Positions 1-8,174 of a DNA stretch of 27,904 bases are shown here, one piece after another. The stretch covers positions 1 through 27,904 of the forward strand of contig CAZHLD010000034.1 of NCBI GenBank assembly GCA_964533185.1, written 5' to 3'. The notes beneath the pieces were generated by a model. That model made no database searches and was not told where the DNA came from. It was given only the letters and a program-made list of their open reading frames with translations. Position 1 is the first letter of the stretch. Every line of letters begins with the position of its first letter. Position numbers and translations under genes: made by a program. This DNA is from CAZHLD01 sp964533185. Lineage in GTDB: Bacteria > Acidobacteriota > Terriglobia > Acidiferrales > UBA7541.

Positions 1-27
1 GAAATGAGGCGTCGCTGCTGCGGAGAG

Positions 28-70
28 ATTCTTCGCCCCGGCATCGCAAGCTCTTGCCGGGACTCAGAAT
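28..70. repeat. REP-like nested palindrome at left edge
   Basis: Seen directly: inner arms CCCGGCA (37-43) and TGCCGGG (55-61) pair perfectly around an 11-base loop, and outer arms ATTCT (28-32) and AGAAT (66-70) also pair. It lies in the non-coding leader of the M28 peptidase gene. Nested palindromes in intergenic DNA are typical of dispersed REP-like repeats. That it is dispersed in this genome is inference, since only one copy is present in the window. Confidence 0.4.
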
Positions 71-167
71 GACAGGCGGGGGAGGCGGGCTGGAGCGGCG
101 CTGACAAGGCGGCAGGTGCGCGGTATGATGCGGGCCGCTTGGTAGTCAATCATCTTGGGAGGCCTTC

Positions 168-1859
168 ATGCGCTCTTTCCGTACTCACCAAAACGCTTCG
201 CTCTCCGTTGTGCTCGTGCTTCTGCTGGTTTTGCTTGCCTCGTGTTCGAGCGGGCCGAGCGGGCCGGAGGCGGGGGTGAAGGCCATTTCCGCCGAGCGGC
301 TGATGGAGGACATCCGCGTCCTTTCGTCGGACAAGTTTGAGGGGCGCGGGCCCGGGTCGAATGGAGAGAAGCTCACGCTGGAGTACCTCGAGGGGCAATT
401 CCGGCAGATGGGCCTGCAGCCGGGCAATCCGGACGGCACGTATTTTCAGAAAGTGCCGCTGGTGGGGATCACGCCGGACCCGAACATGAAGCTGACGCTT
501 TCGGCGCGCGGCCGGACGCTTAACCCGAAGTTCCGCGACGACTACGTGGCGTGGACCAAGCGCGTGGTGGAGTCGGCCTCGATTGACGCGGACATGGTGT
601 TCGTGGGCTACGGCGTGCAGGCGCCGGAGTTTGATTGGGACGACTTCAAGGGTACGGACGTGAAGGGCAAGGTGATTGTGGTGTTGGTGAACGACCCGCC
701 GCTTGAGGATACGAAGGTCTTTGGCGGGCCGGCGATGACCTACTACGGCCGGTGGACGTACAAGTTTGAGAAAGCAGCGGAACTGGGCGCGGCGGGCTGC
801 TTCATCATCCACCAGACCGACCGGGCCGGGTACGGCTGGGAAGTAGTGCGCAATAGCTGGAGCGGAGAGAGCTTTGACCTGGCTGCGCCGGAAAAGAACA
901 TGCACCGCTCGGCGATTGAGGGTTGGATTACCGGCGAGGAGGCGCAGGCGCTGTTTAGGCTGGCGGGCCGGGACCTGGAAGCGCTGAAGAAGGCTGCGGC
1001 AACGCGCGAGTTCAAGCCGGTGCCGCTGGGCGTCCGGGCGAAGCTCACTGTTCGCAACACGCTGCGGACGGTGGAGTCGAACAACGTCATCGCGAAACTC
1101 GAGGGCAGTGACTCGCAACTGAAAAATGAATACGTGCTCTACTGCGCCCACTGGGATCACTTCGGGGTCGGCCCGGAAGTGAACGGCGACAAGATTTACA
1201 ACGGCGCAAAGGACAATGCCTCCGGCACGGCGGCGCTGATTGAGATGGCGCGGGCGTTTAAGCAACTGAAGACGCCGCCGCGCCGTTCGCTGCTCTTCCT
1301 GGCGGTGACGGGCGAGGAGCAGGGCCTGCTTGGTTCGCGCTACTACGCTGAGCACCCTCTCTACGCGCTGGCGCAGACGGCTGCGGTGATCAACATGGAC
1401 GCGCTGAATGTGCTTGGCCTAACCAACGATATCGTCATGATTGGTCGAGGCAGCTCCACGCTGGACGAGCTGGTGGACGAGATCGCCCGCAGCCAGGGCC
1501 GGACAGTCAAGAATGATCCGGAGCCGGAGAAGGGGTTCTTCTACCGCTCGGACCACTTCGAGTTTGCCAAAAAGGGCGTGCCGGCCTTTTACCCGAACTC
1601 AGGAATCGAGTTCGCAGGCAAGCCTGCAGGCTGGGGTTTGGAGATGCGCCAGCAATATACGCGGGAGGACTACCACAAGCCTTCGGACACGATCAAAGAC
1701 TTCTGGAACCTTGCCGGGATGGTACAGGACTGCCAGTACTTTTTTCTAGTGGGCAACCGTATTGCCAACGACGCACGGACGCCGGAATGGAAGCCCGGCG
1801 CGGAGTTTAAGGCGGCGCGGGACGCCTCACTCAAACAGAAACCAGCGGCCAACTATTAA
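168..1859 (+). CDS. M28 family zinc metallopeptidase, lipoprotein with PA-domain insert
   Basis: Predicted lipid-anchored exopeptidase of 563 residues that would release amino acids or process peptides in the periplasm or at the cell surface. A lipoprotein signal ends in the lipobox LASC with Cys26. Residues about 130-290 fit a PA (protease-associated) insert. The M28 catalytic core follows, with all five expected zinc ligands: His328 in AHWDHF, Asp349 in KDNASG, Glu384 in TGEEQG (with Glu383 as likely general base), Asp411 in NMDALN and His463 in RSDHFEF. The start is supported by a GGGAGG Shine-Dalgarno a few bases upstream. It stands alone, followed by a possible terminator at 1922-1946. 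Family assignment is firm; substrate is not predictable from sequence. M28 includes aminopeptidases and glutamate carboxypeptidase-like enzymes, and either activity is possible. Confidence 0.93.
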   Translation: MRSFRTHQNASLSVVLVLLLVLLASCSSGPSGPEAGVKAISAERLMEDIRVLSSDKFEGRGPGSNGEKLTLEYLEGQFRQMGLQPGNPDGTYFQKVPLVGITPDPNMKLTLSARGRTLNPKFRDDYVAWTKRVVESASIDADMVFVGYGVQAPEFDWDDFKGTDVKGKVIVVLVNDPPLEDTKVFGGPAMTYYGRWTYKFEKAAELGAAGCFIIHQTDRAGYGWEVVRNSWSGESFDLAAPEKNMHRSAIEGWITGEEAQALFRLAGRDLEALKKAAATREFKPVPLGVRAKLTVRNTLRTVESNNVIAKLEGSDSQLKNEYVLYCAHWDHFGVGPEVNGDKIYNGAKDNASGTAALIEMARAFKQLKTPPRRSLLFLAVTGEEQGLLGSRYYAEHPLYALAQTAAVINMDALNVLGLTNDIVMIGRGSSTLDELVDEIARSQGRTVKNDPEPEKGFFYRSDHFEFAKKGVPAFYPNSGIEFAGKPAGWGLEMRQQYTREDYHKPSDTIKDFWNLAGMVQDCQYFFLVGNRIANDARTPEWKPGAEFKAARDASLKQKPAANY

Positions 1860-1921
1860 CCAGACCACCGCAACCAAAACCCGGCAGCGGGGTTAATTAA
1901 CTCGAACTGGCGCTGGAGCTT

Positions 1922-1946
1922 GGGCGGGCAGCGCCCTTGTTTCTTT
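1922..1946 (+). terminator. possible intrinsic terminator after the M28 gene
   Basis: A GC-only stem GGGCG (1922-1926) / CGCCC (1932-1936) with a 5-base loop is followed by the T-rich tract TTGTTTCTTT. It lies about 60 bases past the M28 stop codon and before the FecR-like gene. The stem is only 5 bp, so the call is tentative. Confidence 0.4.
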
Positions 1947-2029
1947 CGGCAACACGTGGCCAATTTTTTTGCCCAAGCCGGAGCAGTTCTCCTAAGCTTG
2001 GCAGTGCCCTCTTGGAGGCCCCTGTGCGA

Positions 2030-2671
2030 ATGCTGATGCGGAGCTGTCTGATCGGACTTCTAATCTCCACACTGATTGGTGCCCCTGTCCAGGCTGCCGG
2101 CACCCAGCCGCTGGGCGTTGTGCTCCAGGCGGACCGAGCTCACTTGGGCGCGGGCGAGGCGCAGAACGGCGCCTCGGTCTTTGTTGGCGACATCCTGACA
2201 ACGGAGCAAACCGGCACGCTGCGTGTGCGGCTTGGCGCGGCGCAACTGGCGCTGCTGCCCAACTCCAGTGCGGCGATGGGGCAAGCGGCAGGGGCTACGA
2301 GCGCCCTGCTCGAGCGCGGCACGCTGATTTTCTCCAGCTCCGCGGCTAACTCGATCGAAGTACGCGCCTCGGAGGCGCGCATCCGCCCGACGACGGCGCA
2401 GGCGCTGGCGCAGGTTACCCTGGTGGGGCCGCTTGAGTTCCTGGTCACCAGCCAGCGCGGCACGCTCGAAGTCACCATCGGCAACGAGGTCCATACGGTT
2501 CCGGAAGCGACCTCCTACCGCGTGCTGGTTGACGCTTCGGCTGTGAGGAATTCCAGCGCGGAACCGCAACCGGCCGGGCGGAGCCGCTTTCTGCTGATCA
2601 TGCTGATTATGATCGGCGCGGGCACGGCCTACGGCATCTGGCGGGCGGTGTCGAGTCCCGATCGGCCGTAA
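2030..2671 (+). CDS. FecR-like secreted protein with C-terminal membrane anchor
   Basis: A protein of about 213 residues with an N-terminal signal sequence (hydrophobic stretch, then cleavage near PVQAAG). The body resembles FecR-type beta domains, with short strand-turn units such as GDILTTEQTGTLRVRL, and a hydrophobic helix FLLIMLIMIGAGTAYGIW lies close to the C-terminus. The likely topology is a periplasmic domain held by one C-terminal segment. The partner is unknown: classical FecR works with a sigma factor and a TonB receptor, and neither is adjacent. Start choice is uncertain: a GGAGG at 2014-2018 is 11 bases from ATG 2030 but only 5 from an in-frame GTG at 2024, so GTG may be the true start. 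A longer TTG-started frame from 1937 would run through the putative terminator and is unlikely. Confidence 0.7.
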   Translation: MLMRSCLIGLLISTLIGAPVQAAGTQPLGVVLQADRAHLGAGEAQNGASVFVGDILTTEQTGTLRVRLGAAQLALLPNSSAAMGQAAGATSALLERGTLIFSSSAANSIEVRASEARIRPTTAQALAQVTLVGPLEFLVTSQRGTLEVTIGNEVHTVPEATSYRVLVDASAVRNSSAEPQPAGRSRFLLIMLIMIGAGTAYGIWRAVSSPDRP

Positions 2672-2681
2672 AAGAGAAGTT

Positions 2682-2730
2682 CACAGTTGACAGTCGACAG
2701 TTTAGAGTTAAGAGTTAAAAGTTGAGAGTT
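2682..2730. repeat. heptanucleotide tandem repeat, seven units
   Basis: Seven consecutive 7-base units can be read directly: CACAGTT, GACAGTC, GACAGTT, TAGAGTT, AAGAGTT, AAAAGTT, GAGAGTT. Positions 4-6 (mostly AGT) and the final T are nearly constant. It starts 11 bases after the FecR-like stop codon, in the gap between two convergent genes. Confidence 0.75.
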
Positions 2731-2796
2731 CAACCCTCGGAAGGATTCCTCGATACATTCATCCGCAGGAAGAGATGGCACCGCGATTATTGTTGT

Positions 2797-2813
2797 GGCG
2801 GGATAAACCCGCC
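2797..2813. repeat. short perfect palindrome GGCGGG-ATAAA-CCCGCC
   Basis: Six-base perfect arms around a 5-base loop in the convergent gap. There is no T tract on either side, so it is not a classical rho-independent terminator. It could be an extragenic repeat or a transcript-stabilising hairpin for either gene. Confidence 0.55.
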
Positions 2814-2854
2814 GCTACATGGGCCGGAGGCCGCAGCACGTTTGCCGGTCATAA

Positions 2855-2877
2855 GGACAGGCAAGAATGCCTGTTCC
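2855..2877. repeat. palindrome next to the M1 peptidase stop codon
   Basis: Arms GGACAGGC and GCCTGTTCC pair around AAGAAT with one bulged base. It begins 5 bases beyond the stop codon of the minus-strand M1 gene, so it would form a hairpin at that transcript's 3' end. No U-run follows on the minus strand. Confidence 0.5.
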
Positions 2878-2882
2878 ACAAA

Positions 2883-5336
2883 TCAGTCAATGATGCACAG
2901 AAGGGTTTGCTGTGGGTCCAGCAGCAGGCGCCTGGGATGGATGCGGGAAGAGAACTGGAACCTGGTATCGGCGCCGGAGGTCACCACGTTGCCGAGAAAG
3001 ACTGGCTTGCCGCCCGTGGGTGAGGCATAGACGGGCACGGTAGCAACAAAATTCTCCGGAACGTCTCTCTGTCTGAGGGTGCCACGTATCTGGAAGCCGC
3101 CAGCCTGCGGCCGCACCGTGAACTCCACTGAATAATGCGGAACGCCGGTCGAGCGGACCCACTGGTCGAAGAACCAGTCCATCGAGTGCCCGTCTTCGAG
3201 GTCCATCGCCGGGGTCATGACTTTTTCAACGGCGCGCTGGAATTGCTCGGTGGTCAGAGTGTGATGGCGATCGCTTTCGAGCAGAGAACGCAGCAGGTGC
3301 GCAAAGCGGGCATCGGGGTCTTTGGCGCCCGGCTCGCGGAGCATCATGCGAAGCATGTGGAAGACCCAGGCGCCCTTGCCATAGATCACACGCTCGAAGG
3401 CATCCGGCGAATGTGAAGCGCGCAGGCGGTAGCCGAGAATGAGCGGCCCTTCCGAATCGTAAGGCTCCTTCGTATCCGGCTGACGGGCCAGTAGGTCTGC
3501 ACGGTAGCGTGCGAGCCAGGCAGCCAAAGCACGTTCTTTGGGCTTTTTCGAGTCCGCGTAGAGCATGGCGAGGTAGTTGCTCAGTCCCTCCTGGATCCAC
3601 TGGTCACGGTAGCTGGCATAGGTGATCTGATTGCCCCACCACTGATGGGCTACTTCGTGGAAGGGCATTAGCTCGGTGAAGAATTCCTGCGTGCGCTCAC
3701 CCATGCCCACACGCCGGTGTGCTTCCGGCGAAAGAAACGTGAGGGTGGACAGATAGAGCAGGCCCGGCCAGCCCTGTCCGAAGACGCCGGGGATTTGGGA
3801 AACGGCCAATTGCGGGTAGGGAAACGGGCCGCCGAAGCGCTCAAGAAAGTGGACGGCATCGGCGACGTCGGCTCCGAGCCTACCCAGTACGAGGGCCGGG
3901 CTGGGTGCGGCCGCGCCCAGCACGATGGAAGTGGATGGCCACGAGCGCGTGCCACGGGCCAGGGCGGGCGGGACAGGCTGCACAATAGTTTGGCGGAGGC
4001 GGTCTTGGAGAGCGCGCTCGAGCTGGCGGTTGGCGTAAACATCGACGCGCAGCGTGCCTGATTGAGTTTTCTCGGTAAGGTAATCGCCCAGGTTGAAGCC
4101 AGCGACGATGAAGGGCTGGTCGGAGCGCCAGCGCCCGGTCTTCCATTCCCCGTCGTCGTGCTCCTCGGTCTTCGTGCCGGTGGCCACCAGTTGGAGACGG
4201 CGCGGCCAGCGGAAAGAGAGCTCGAAGGGCGCGAAGCTCTCATGGCCGGCCAGATGCGGATACCAACTGCCGCGGTCGCCGACAAAGTACACGCCGTTGC
4301 CGGCGTCACTGATGACGCTGCCGCGGTACTTCAGTCGAAGCAGGAACTGCGTACCGGCCTTTGCCGCTTCCGGGAGCACCACAAGGACTGCATCGTTGCC
4401 GCGCTGGCCGATTTCATGCCGACTCAAAGCTTCGTTTTGGAAGAAGGTCAGTGGCCGCCCGGTCTCGTCCTCGGCGGAGCGCACACTGAGCTGGCGCGAC
4501 AATTCCAATGGTATAACGCGCTCGCCGCCGCGGAGGGCTTTCATGGTCAGAGTTGCAGTCGCTTCTAACTGCCGGTCGGTTTGGATCGAAGTGTCCAGCG
4601 CATAGCGGAGAGCCTGGAAGGGCGGAGTTGGTGCGATCGCCCCCGCCGTGGGGAAGGAGGCCCAGACGTCGTAGTACTGCGTGCCTCCTGCCCATCGGGG
4701 TTGGCCAATCAGGACCTGCTCGGGGCGACGCTCGTCCACGAGCACGTCAAACGCGCCGCGCGCCTCGCTGAGCAGGCCGGCATAGAGAAAGGGGCGCGGG
4801 TTCTCCGAGAGCCAGTCAAAAAGAATACGCAGCGCGTGCCATGGGTTCAGGTTGGCGACAGTTGGGTCCCATTCGGCGCCAAAACTCGGCTCTTCGGCCG
4901 GGACAGCATCGCTATCACGGATCTGGCGGAGCAGTTCTTCGGCGGTCGAGTCGTTGAAGCGCAGGTAGGCGCGGGAGAAGGGATGGTCGAGCAGGGGCGC
5001 GCTCAGGAAACGTGCCAGCGAGGCCTTCTCAATCGGGTCGCGAGGCAGGGCCAGAGCGCGGCCGCGGCCGGTGAAGACCGCGCCGGTCACACGGCCGTCA
5101 TAGGCGGTGAGAAAGGCGAGTTTGCCTTCGTCGAGCGACAGGCGGACGACGTCGCGGCGGATGAGCAGGTCGCGGACGAAATACACCTGCTTCGAGTTGA
5201 CGCGAAGGTCATTCAGCGCCTGGAAAAGCTCGCGCGGCGAGGCCCGTTGCGACGCAAACTGCGCCAGTGCCGGAAAGCAGGACAGCCCGGCGAGCAGGAG
5301 CAAGAGAAGCAGACGCGATCGCATCGTCACTGACAT
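2883..5336 (-). CDS. M1 family (gluzincin) metallopeptidase, secreted
   Basis: A protein of 817 residues with a signal peptide (poly-Leu core, cleavage near FPALAQ, residue 26), so probably periplasmic. The zinc site is clear: His560-Glu561-x-x-His564 followed by Glu583 in IQEGLSNY, exactly 19 residues after His564, as in the M1 family. Tyr652 in YGKGAWVF fits the transition-state tyrosine. The N-terminal 230 residues resemble no domain I recognise. The canonical exopeptidase motif GAMEN is not visible at its usual place; residues 515-527 read IPGVFGQGWPGLL instead. The start at 5336 is chosen because it gives a complete signal peptide; ATG 5324 is an in-frame alternative and neither has a strong Shine-Dalgarno. 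The family is firm, while aminopeptidase activity is less certain given the altered motif. Confidence 0.9.
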   Translation of the reverse strand: MSVTMRSRLLLLLLLAGLSCFPALAQFASQRASPRELFQALNDLRVNSKQVYFVRDLLIRRDVVRLSLDEGKLAFLTAYDGRVTGAVFTGRGRALALPRDPIEKASLARFLSAPLLDHPFSRAYLRFNDSTAEELLRQIRDSDAVPAEEPSFGAEWDPTVANLNPWHALRILFDWLSENPRPFLYAGLLSEARGAFDVLVDERRPEQVLIGQPRWAGGTQYYDVWASFPTAGAIAPTPPFQALRYALDTSIQTDRQLEATATLTMKALRGGERVIPLELSRQLSVRSAEDETGRPLTFFQNEALSRHEIGQRGNDAVLVVLPEAAKAGTQFLLRLKYRGSVISDAGNGVYFVGDRGSWYPHLAGHESFAPFELSFRWPRRLQLVATGTKTEEHDDGEWKTGRWRSDQPFIVAGFNLGDYLTEKTQSGTLRVDVYANRQLERALQDRLRQTIVQPVPPALARGTRSWPSTSIVLGAAAPSPALVLGRLGADVADAVHFLERFGGPFPYPQLAVSQIPGVFGQGWPGLLYLSTLTFLSPEAHRRVGMGERTQEFFTELMPFHEVAHQWWGNQITYASYRDQWIQEGLSNYLAMLYADSKKPKERALAAWLARYRADLLARQPDTKEPYDSEGPLILGYRLRASHSPDAFERVIYGKGAWVFHMLRMMLREPGAKDPDARFAHLLRSLLESDRHHTLTTEQFQRAVEKVMTPAMDLEDGHSMDWFFDQWVRSTGVPHYSVEFTVRPQAGGFQIRGTLRQRDVPENFVATVPVYASPTGGKPVFLGNVVTSGADTRFQFSSRIHPRRLLLDPQQTLLCIID

Positions 5337-5423
5337 TTTTTGCCTGAAAAGAGTATGGCTCAACCGAGGACAGAGGCGGTAACTGTTTGCGCGCCGCGCG
5401 ACCGGGCCTGCAGAGCCGCTTGT

Positions 5424-5436
5424 TAGAATGGAAGCG
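5424..5436 (+). promoter_or_regulatory. possible -10 element giving a leaderless transcript
   Basis: TAGAAT at 5424-5429, preceded by TGT as a partial extended -10, lies 7 bases before the GTG codon at 5436, the usual distance from -10 to transcription start. There is no visible Shine-Dalgarno for either candidate start and no good -35. A leaderless mRNA is an inference. Confidence 0.3.
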
Positions 5437-6869
5437 TGGCTCACCCCATGCCCCGACTCTGGCTTATTTGGATGGCAGTACTGTGGCTGGCGCTGCCTGC
5501 GCTGGCGGACACAATCGTGTTGAAGAACGGGCGGCGGATCGTGGCCGTCCGGGTGATCGAGGAAAAGGACCACGTCAGCTATGAGACGGCGGCCGGGCGG
5601 TTGAGGCTGCCACGGTCGATTATCGCGCGGATTGAGCGAGGCGCAGTTCCTTCGACAACCGATCGCGCGGCGAATCTCGAGATCACCCCGCCTCCGCTTG
5701 CAACCAACTTGAGCTATCCCGACGTTGCCGCGCTGGCTGTGCGGGGCGGTTCAGTGGATCGTGAATATATTTCACGGCTCGAGGCGGCAGCGCAGGGAGG
5801 AAATGCAGCAGCGATTAACCGCGTGGCCGTGGCCCACCATGCCGCGGCGCAACTTGAGCTGAAAAGCGGAGAGACCGAGCAGGCCATCGGCCACTATCAC
5901 CGAGCGCTGACTTTCGCGCCAGAGCAGACGGGCCTGCTCCTTCAAATTGCCTATCTGCATTTGCGCCGGAGCGAGTACACGCCAGCGCTGGACTATCTCG
6001 AGCGCGCACGCCGCGCCTCACCGGAGTCGCCCGAGGTCGCCAAGCTGACTGGTTGGGCTCTTTACGGCCAGAACCGCACCGAGCAGGCCGTTGAGGAATG
6101 GCAGCGGGCATTGCGCCTGCGGCCGGATGGGCAGGTGGAGCAGGCTCTGGAGGAAGCACGCCAAGAACTAAACGTAGAGGCGCGTTATCGCGAAGGCGAG
6201 AGCCGTCACTTCGTACTTCGCTATCATGGCGGAGCCGCACCGGAGCTGGCCCGCGAGGTGTTGCGGACGCTCGAAGAGCACTTTCGCACGATCGAGCCCG
6301 AGCTGAACTTCACTCCGGCCGAACCCATCGGCGTGATCCTTTACACCAACCAGGCGTTTGCCGACATCACTCGCGCGCCGGCCTGGGTGGGGGCAATCAA
6401 CGACGGCCGGATCCGTGTGCCGGTGCAGGGGCTCAGCTCGGTGACGGCGGAGCTCTCGCGTGTGCTGCGCCACGAGCTGGCGCACAGTTTCATCCAGATG
6501 AAGACGGGCGGAAAGTGCCCGGTGTGGCTGAACGAGGGAATCGCGCAGTGGCTGGAAGGGCAGCGCAGCGGCGAGTACGCGGCGCTGCTGGTGACGGCCT
6601 TCGAGAGGAAAGCATCGGTGCCGCTCAAGGTTCTGGAGGGTCCCTGGATGAACTTTCCGGACCAGATGGCCGGGTATTCCTACGCCTGGTCACTCGGGGT
6701 GGTCGAGTACATCATCGCCACCAGCGGAATGCGCGACATCGAGCGGCTGCTGGAGCAGATTGCGGCCGGTTCCTCTCCGGAGGCCTCGTGCGTGAGCGTG
6801 CTGCGGATGGACTACGCGGAACTCGAGCAAGAGACCGTGAAGTACTTGCGACGTACCTACCTGCGGTAA
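5436..6869 (+). CDS. TPR protein with C-terminal HExxH peptidase domain
   Basis: A protein of 477 residues. It has an N-terminal signal sequence (cleavage near LPALAD), a short beta-rich segment (residues 26-70), TPR repeats at about 125-245 (for example AIGHYHRALTFAPEQTGLLL and AVEEWQRALRLRP) and a C-terminal gluzincin-like domain with His346-Glu347-Leu-Ala-His350 and Glu367 in WLNEGIAQW as third ligand. This resembles the peptidase MA-like group and suggests an exported zinc peptidase with a protein-binding scaffold. The substrate is unknown. GTG 5436 was chosen with a possible leaderless promoter; ATG 5448 is an in-frame alternative. It is divergent from the M1 gene and ends 9 bases before the convergent M20 gene. 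Confidence 0.85.
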   Translation: MAHPMPRLWLIWMAVLWLALPALADTIVLKNGRRIVAVRVIEEKDHVSYETAAGRLRLPRSIIARIERGAVPSTTDRAANLEITPPPLATNLSYPDVAALAVRGGSVDREYISRLEAAAQGGNAAAINRVAVAHHAAAQLELKSGETEQAIGHYHRALTFAPEQTGLLLQIAYLHLRRSEYTPALDYLERARRASPESPEVAKLTGWALYGQNRTEQAVEEWQRALRLRPDGQVEQALEEARQELNVEARYREGESRHFVLRYHGGAAPELAREVLRTLEEHFRTIEPELNFTPAEPIGVILYTNQAFADITRAPAWVGAINDGRIRVPVQGLSSVTAELSRVLRHELAHSFIQMKTGGKCPVWLNEGIAQWLEGQRSGEYAALLVTAFERKASVPLKVLEGPWMNFPDQMAGYSYAWSLGVVEYIIATSGMRDIERLLEQIAAGSSPEASCVSVLRMDYAELEQETVKYLRRTYLR

Positions 6870-6878
6870 GCCGTCCTT

Positions 6879-8036
6879 TTACAGCGTAGAGAGAAGTCCT
6901 GCCAGCAGAGCTGCGCGCTGGGGCAACGCGCGAATCACGACGTTTTCATGGGCACTGTGGGCGCCTTCGCCTACGCCGCCGAGGCCGTCCAACGTGGGCA
7001 CGCCCAGCGCGGCAGTGAAGTTGCCGTCCGAGCCGCCGCCGACGAACGATTCCTTCAGATCGAGCCCCATCTGGCGTGAAAGCTCCTTTGCCCGCTGGAA
7101 GAGCGCACGAGCCATGCGCTGCTCCATTGGGGGACGGCCAATTCCGCCGCGCACTTCGAGGCGTGCCCCTTTCAAGATTGGCCGAAGCGAGTGAATGGTT
7201 CGCTCGAGTTTGCGAATATCTGCCTTGCGCGTGACGCGGAGGTCCACGCGGGCTTGGGCGCGTTCGGCGATGACGTTGGTACGCGTGCCGCCTTCGATCA
7301 CGTTCGCATTGACGGTGATGCCGCGTCGCGGATCGTTTAGCCGCATCAGCCGAGCGACTTGAAGGGCCAGCTCGTGCACGGCGTTGACGCCGTCTTCGGG
7401 ATTGAGGCCGGCGTGGGCGGCTCGGCCGTGGACGACCAGCTCGACCTCACCAACTCCTTTGCGCGCTGTCTTGAGATGCCCATGCGGCCCAGTGGCGGGC
7501 TCGAGGACCAAGACAGCATCACTGCGAAGTGCTTCCTTCTCGAGAAGTGCGCGAGAAGATTCGCTGCCAATCTCCTCATCGGAAGTCCACAGGAAGACTA
7601 GGCGCCGGGACGGCCGGAGGCCCGCGCGCCGCAGGGCGTCGACAGCGCAAAGGGCAATGACCAGGCCGCTTTTCATGTCAAACGTGCCCGGGCCCCAGGC
7701 GCGACCACGCGCGATGCGGAAGGGCATGCGCGCGAGCGTGCCCACGTCGTAGACCGTATCGAGGTGGCCGAGAATGAGAATCTGGCCGCGCGGCCGGCGG
7801 CGTCCAGGGAACAACTCGGCGCGGACGTGATTGCCGCAAGCGCGCTGGCGAAGAATTCGAACGTGGGCGCCGCGGCGGCGCCATTCGGCTGCCACCAGGC
7901 GGCCGAAGCGGTCCACGGCGGCCTTGTCGGTGCTGGGCGATTCGGCGCGGACGAACTGACCGAGCAGGCGCACCATTTGCGACTCGAGCTTGCGCGCGTT
8001 TGCGAGCAGTTGGCGCATTGGGTTGGAAGAAGCCAT
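6879..8036 (-). CDS. M20 family metallopeptidase, carboxypeptidase G2-like
   Basis: A protein of 385 residues without an obvious signal peptide, so probably cytoplasmic. It carries the M20 metal site: His91 and Asp93 in GHLDTVY, Asp120 in GPGTFDMKSG, Glu154-Glu155 in TSDEEIG, Glu179 in VLEPATG and His360 near the C-terminus in GEGAHSAHE. A dimerisation insert lies between (AAHAGLNPEDGVNAV). The motif set is closest to carboxypeptidase G2 / ArgE-DapE-type enzymes, which remove C-terminal Glu or deacylate amino acids; the exact substrate cannot be read. The start at ATG 8036 fits the family N-terminus; ATG 8018 is possible. A much longer open frame continues upstream to 8966 but lies antisense to fabZ and lpxA and is a shadow. 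Confidence 0.9.
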   Translation of the reverse strand: MASSNPMRQLLANARKLESQMVRLLGQFVRAESPSTDKAAVDRFGRLVAAEWRRRGAHVRILRQRACGNHVRAELFPGRRRPRGQILILGHLDTVYDVGTLARMPFRIARGRAWGPGTFDMKSGLVIALCAVDALRRAGLRPSRRLVFLWTSDEEIGSESSRALLEKEALRSDAVLVLEPATGPHGHLKTARKGVGEVELVVHGRAAHAGLNPEDGVNAVHELALQVARLMRLNDPRRGITVNANVIEGGTRTNVIAERAQARVDLRVTRKADIRKLERTIHSLRPILKGARLEVRGGIGRPPMEQRMARALFQRAKELSRQMGLDLKESFVGGGSDGNFTAALGVPTLDGLGGVGEGAHSAHENVVIRALPQRAALLAGLLSTL

Positions 8037-8081
8037 GGCGCGGAGTATGCTAACAACGCCCGGCGCGCGCGGCAACGGGAG

Positions 8082-8111
8082 TTCGCCCGAACCTGCCCTT
8101 TCGCATATAAT
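8082..8111 (+). promoter_or_regulatory. candidate sigma70-type promoter of the lpx operon
   Basis: A consensus -10 TATAAT lies at 8106-8111. An imperfect -35 TTCGCC at 8082-8087 gives an 18-bp spacer. Transcription would start near 8118, leaving a leader of about 57 bases that contains the GAGGAG ribosome-binding site of fabZ. Confidence 0.55.
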
Positions 8112-8174
8112 TGTGGGATTGCGCCTGACCCAGAGTCTGCGCCGGGGCCTACTGCGAAGGGTTGAGGAGACCCG

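Noticed and set aside
150..1355. Minus-strand open frame of 401 codons opposite the M28 peptidase
   Set aside because: Lies antisense to a gene with all five zinc ligands and has no recognisable motif.
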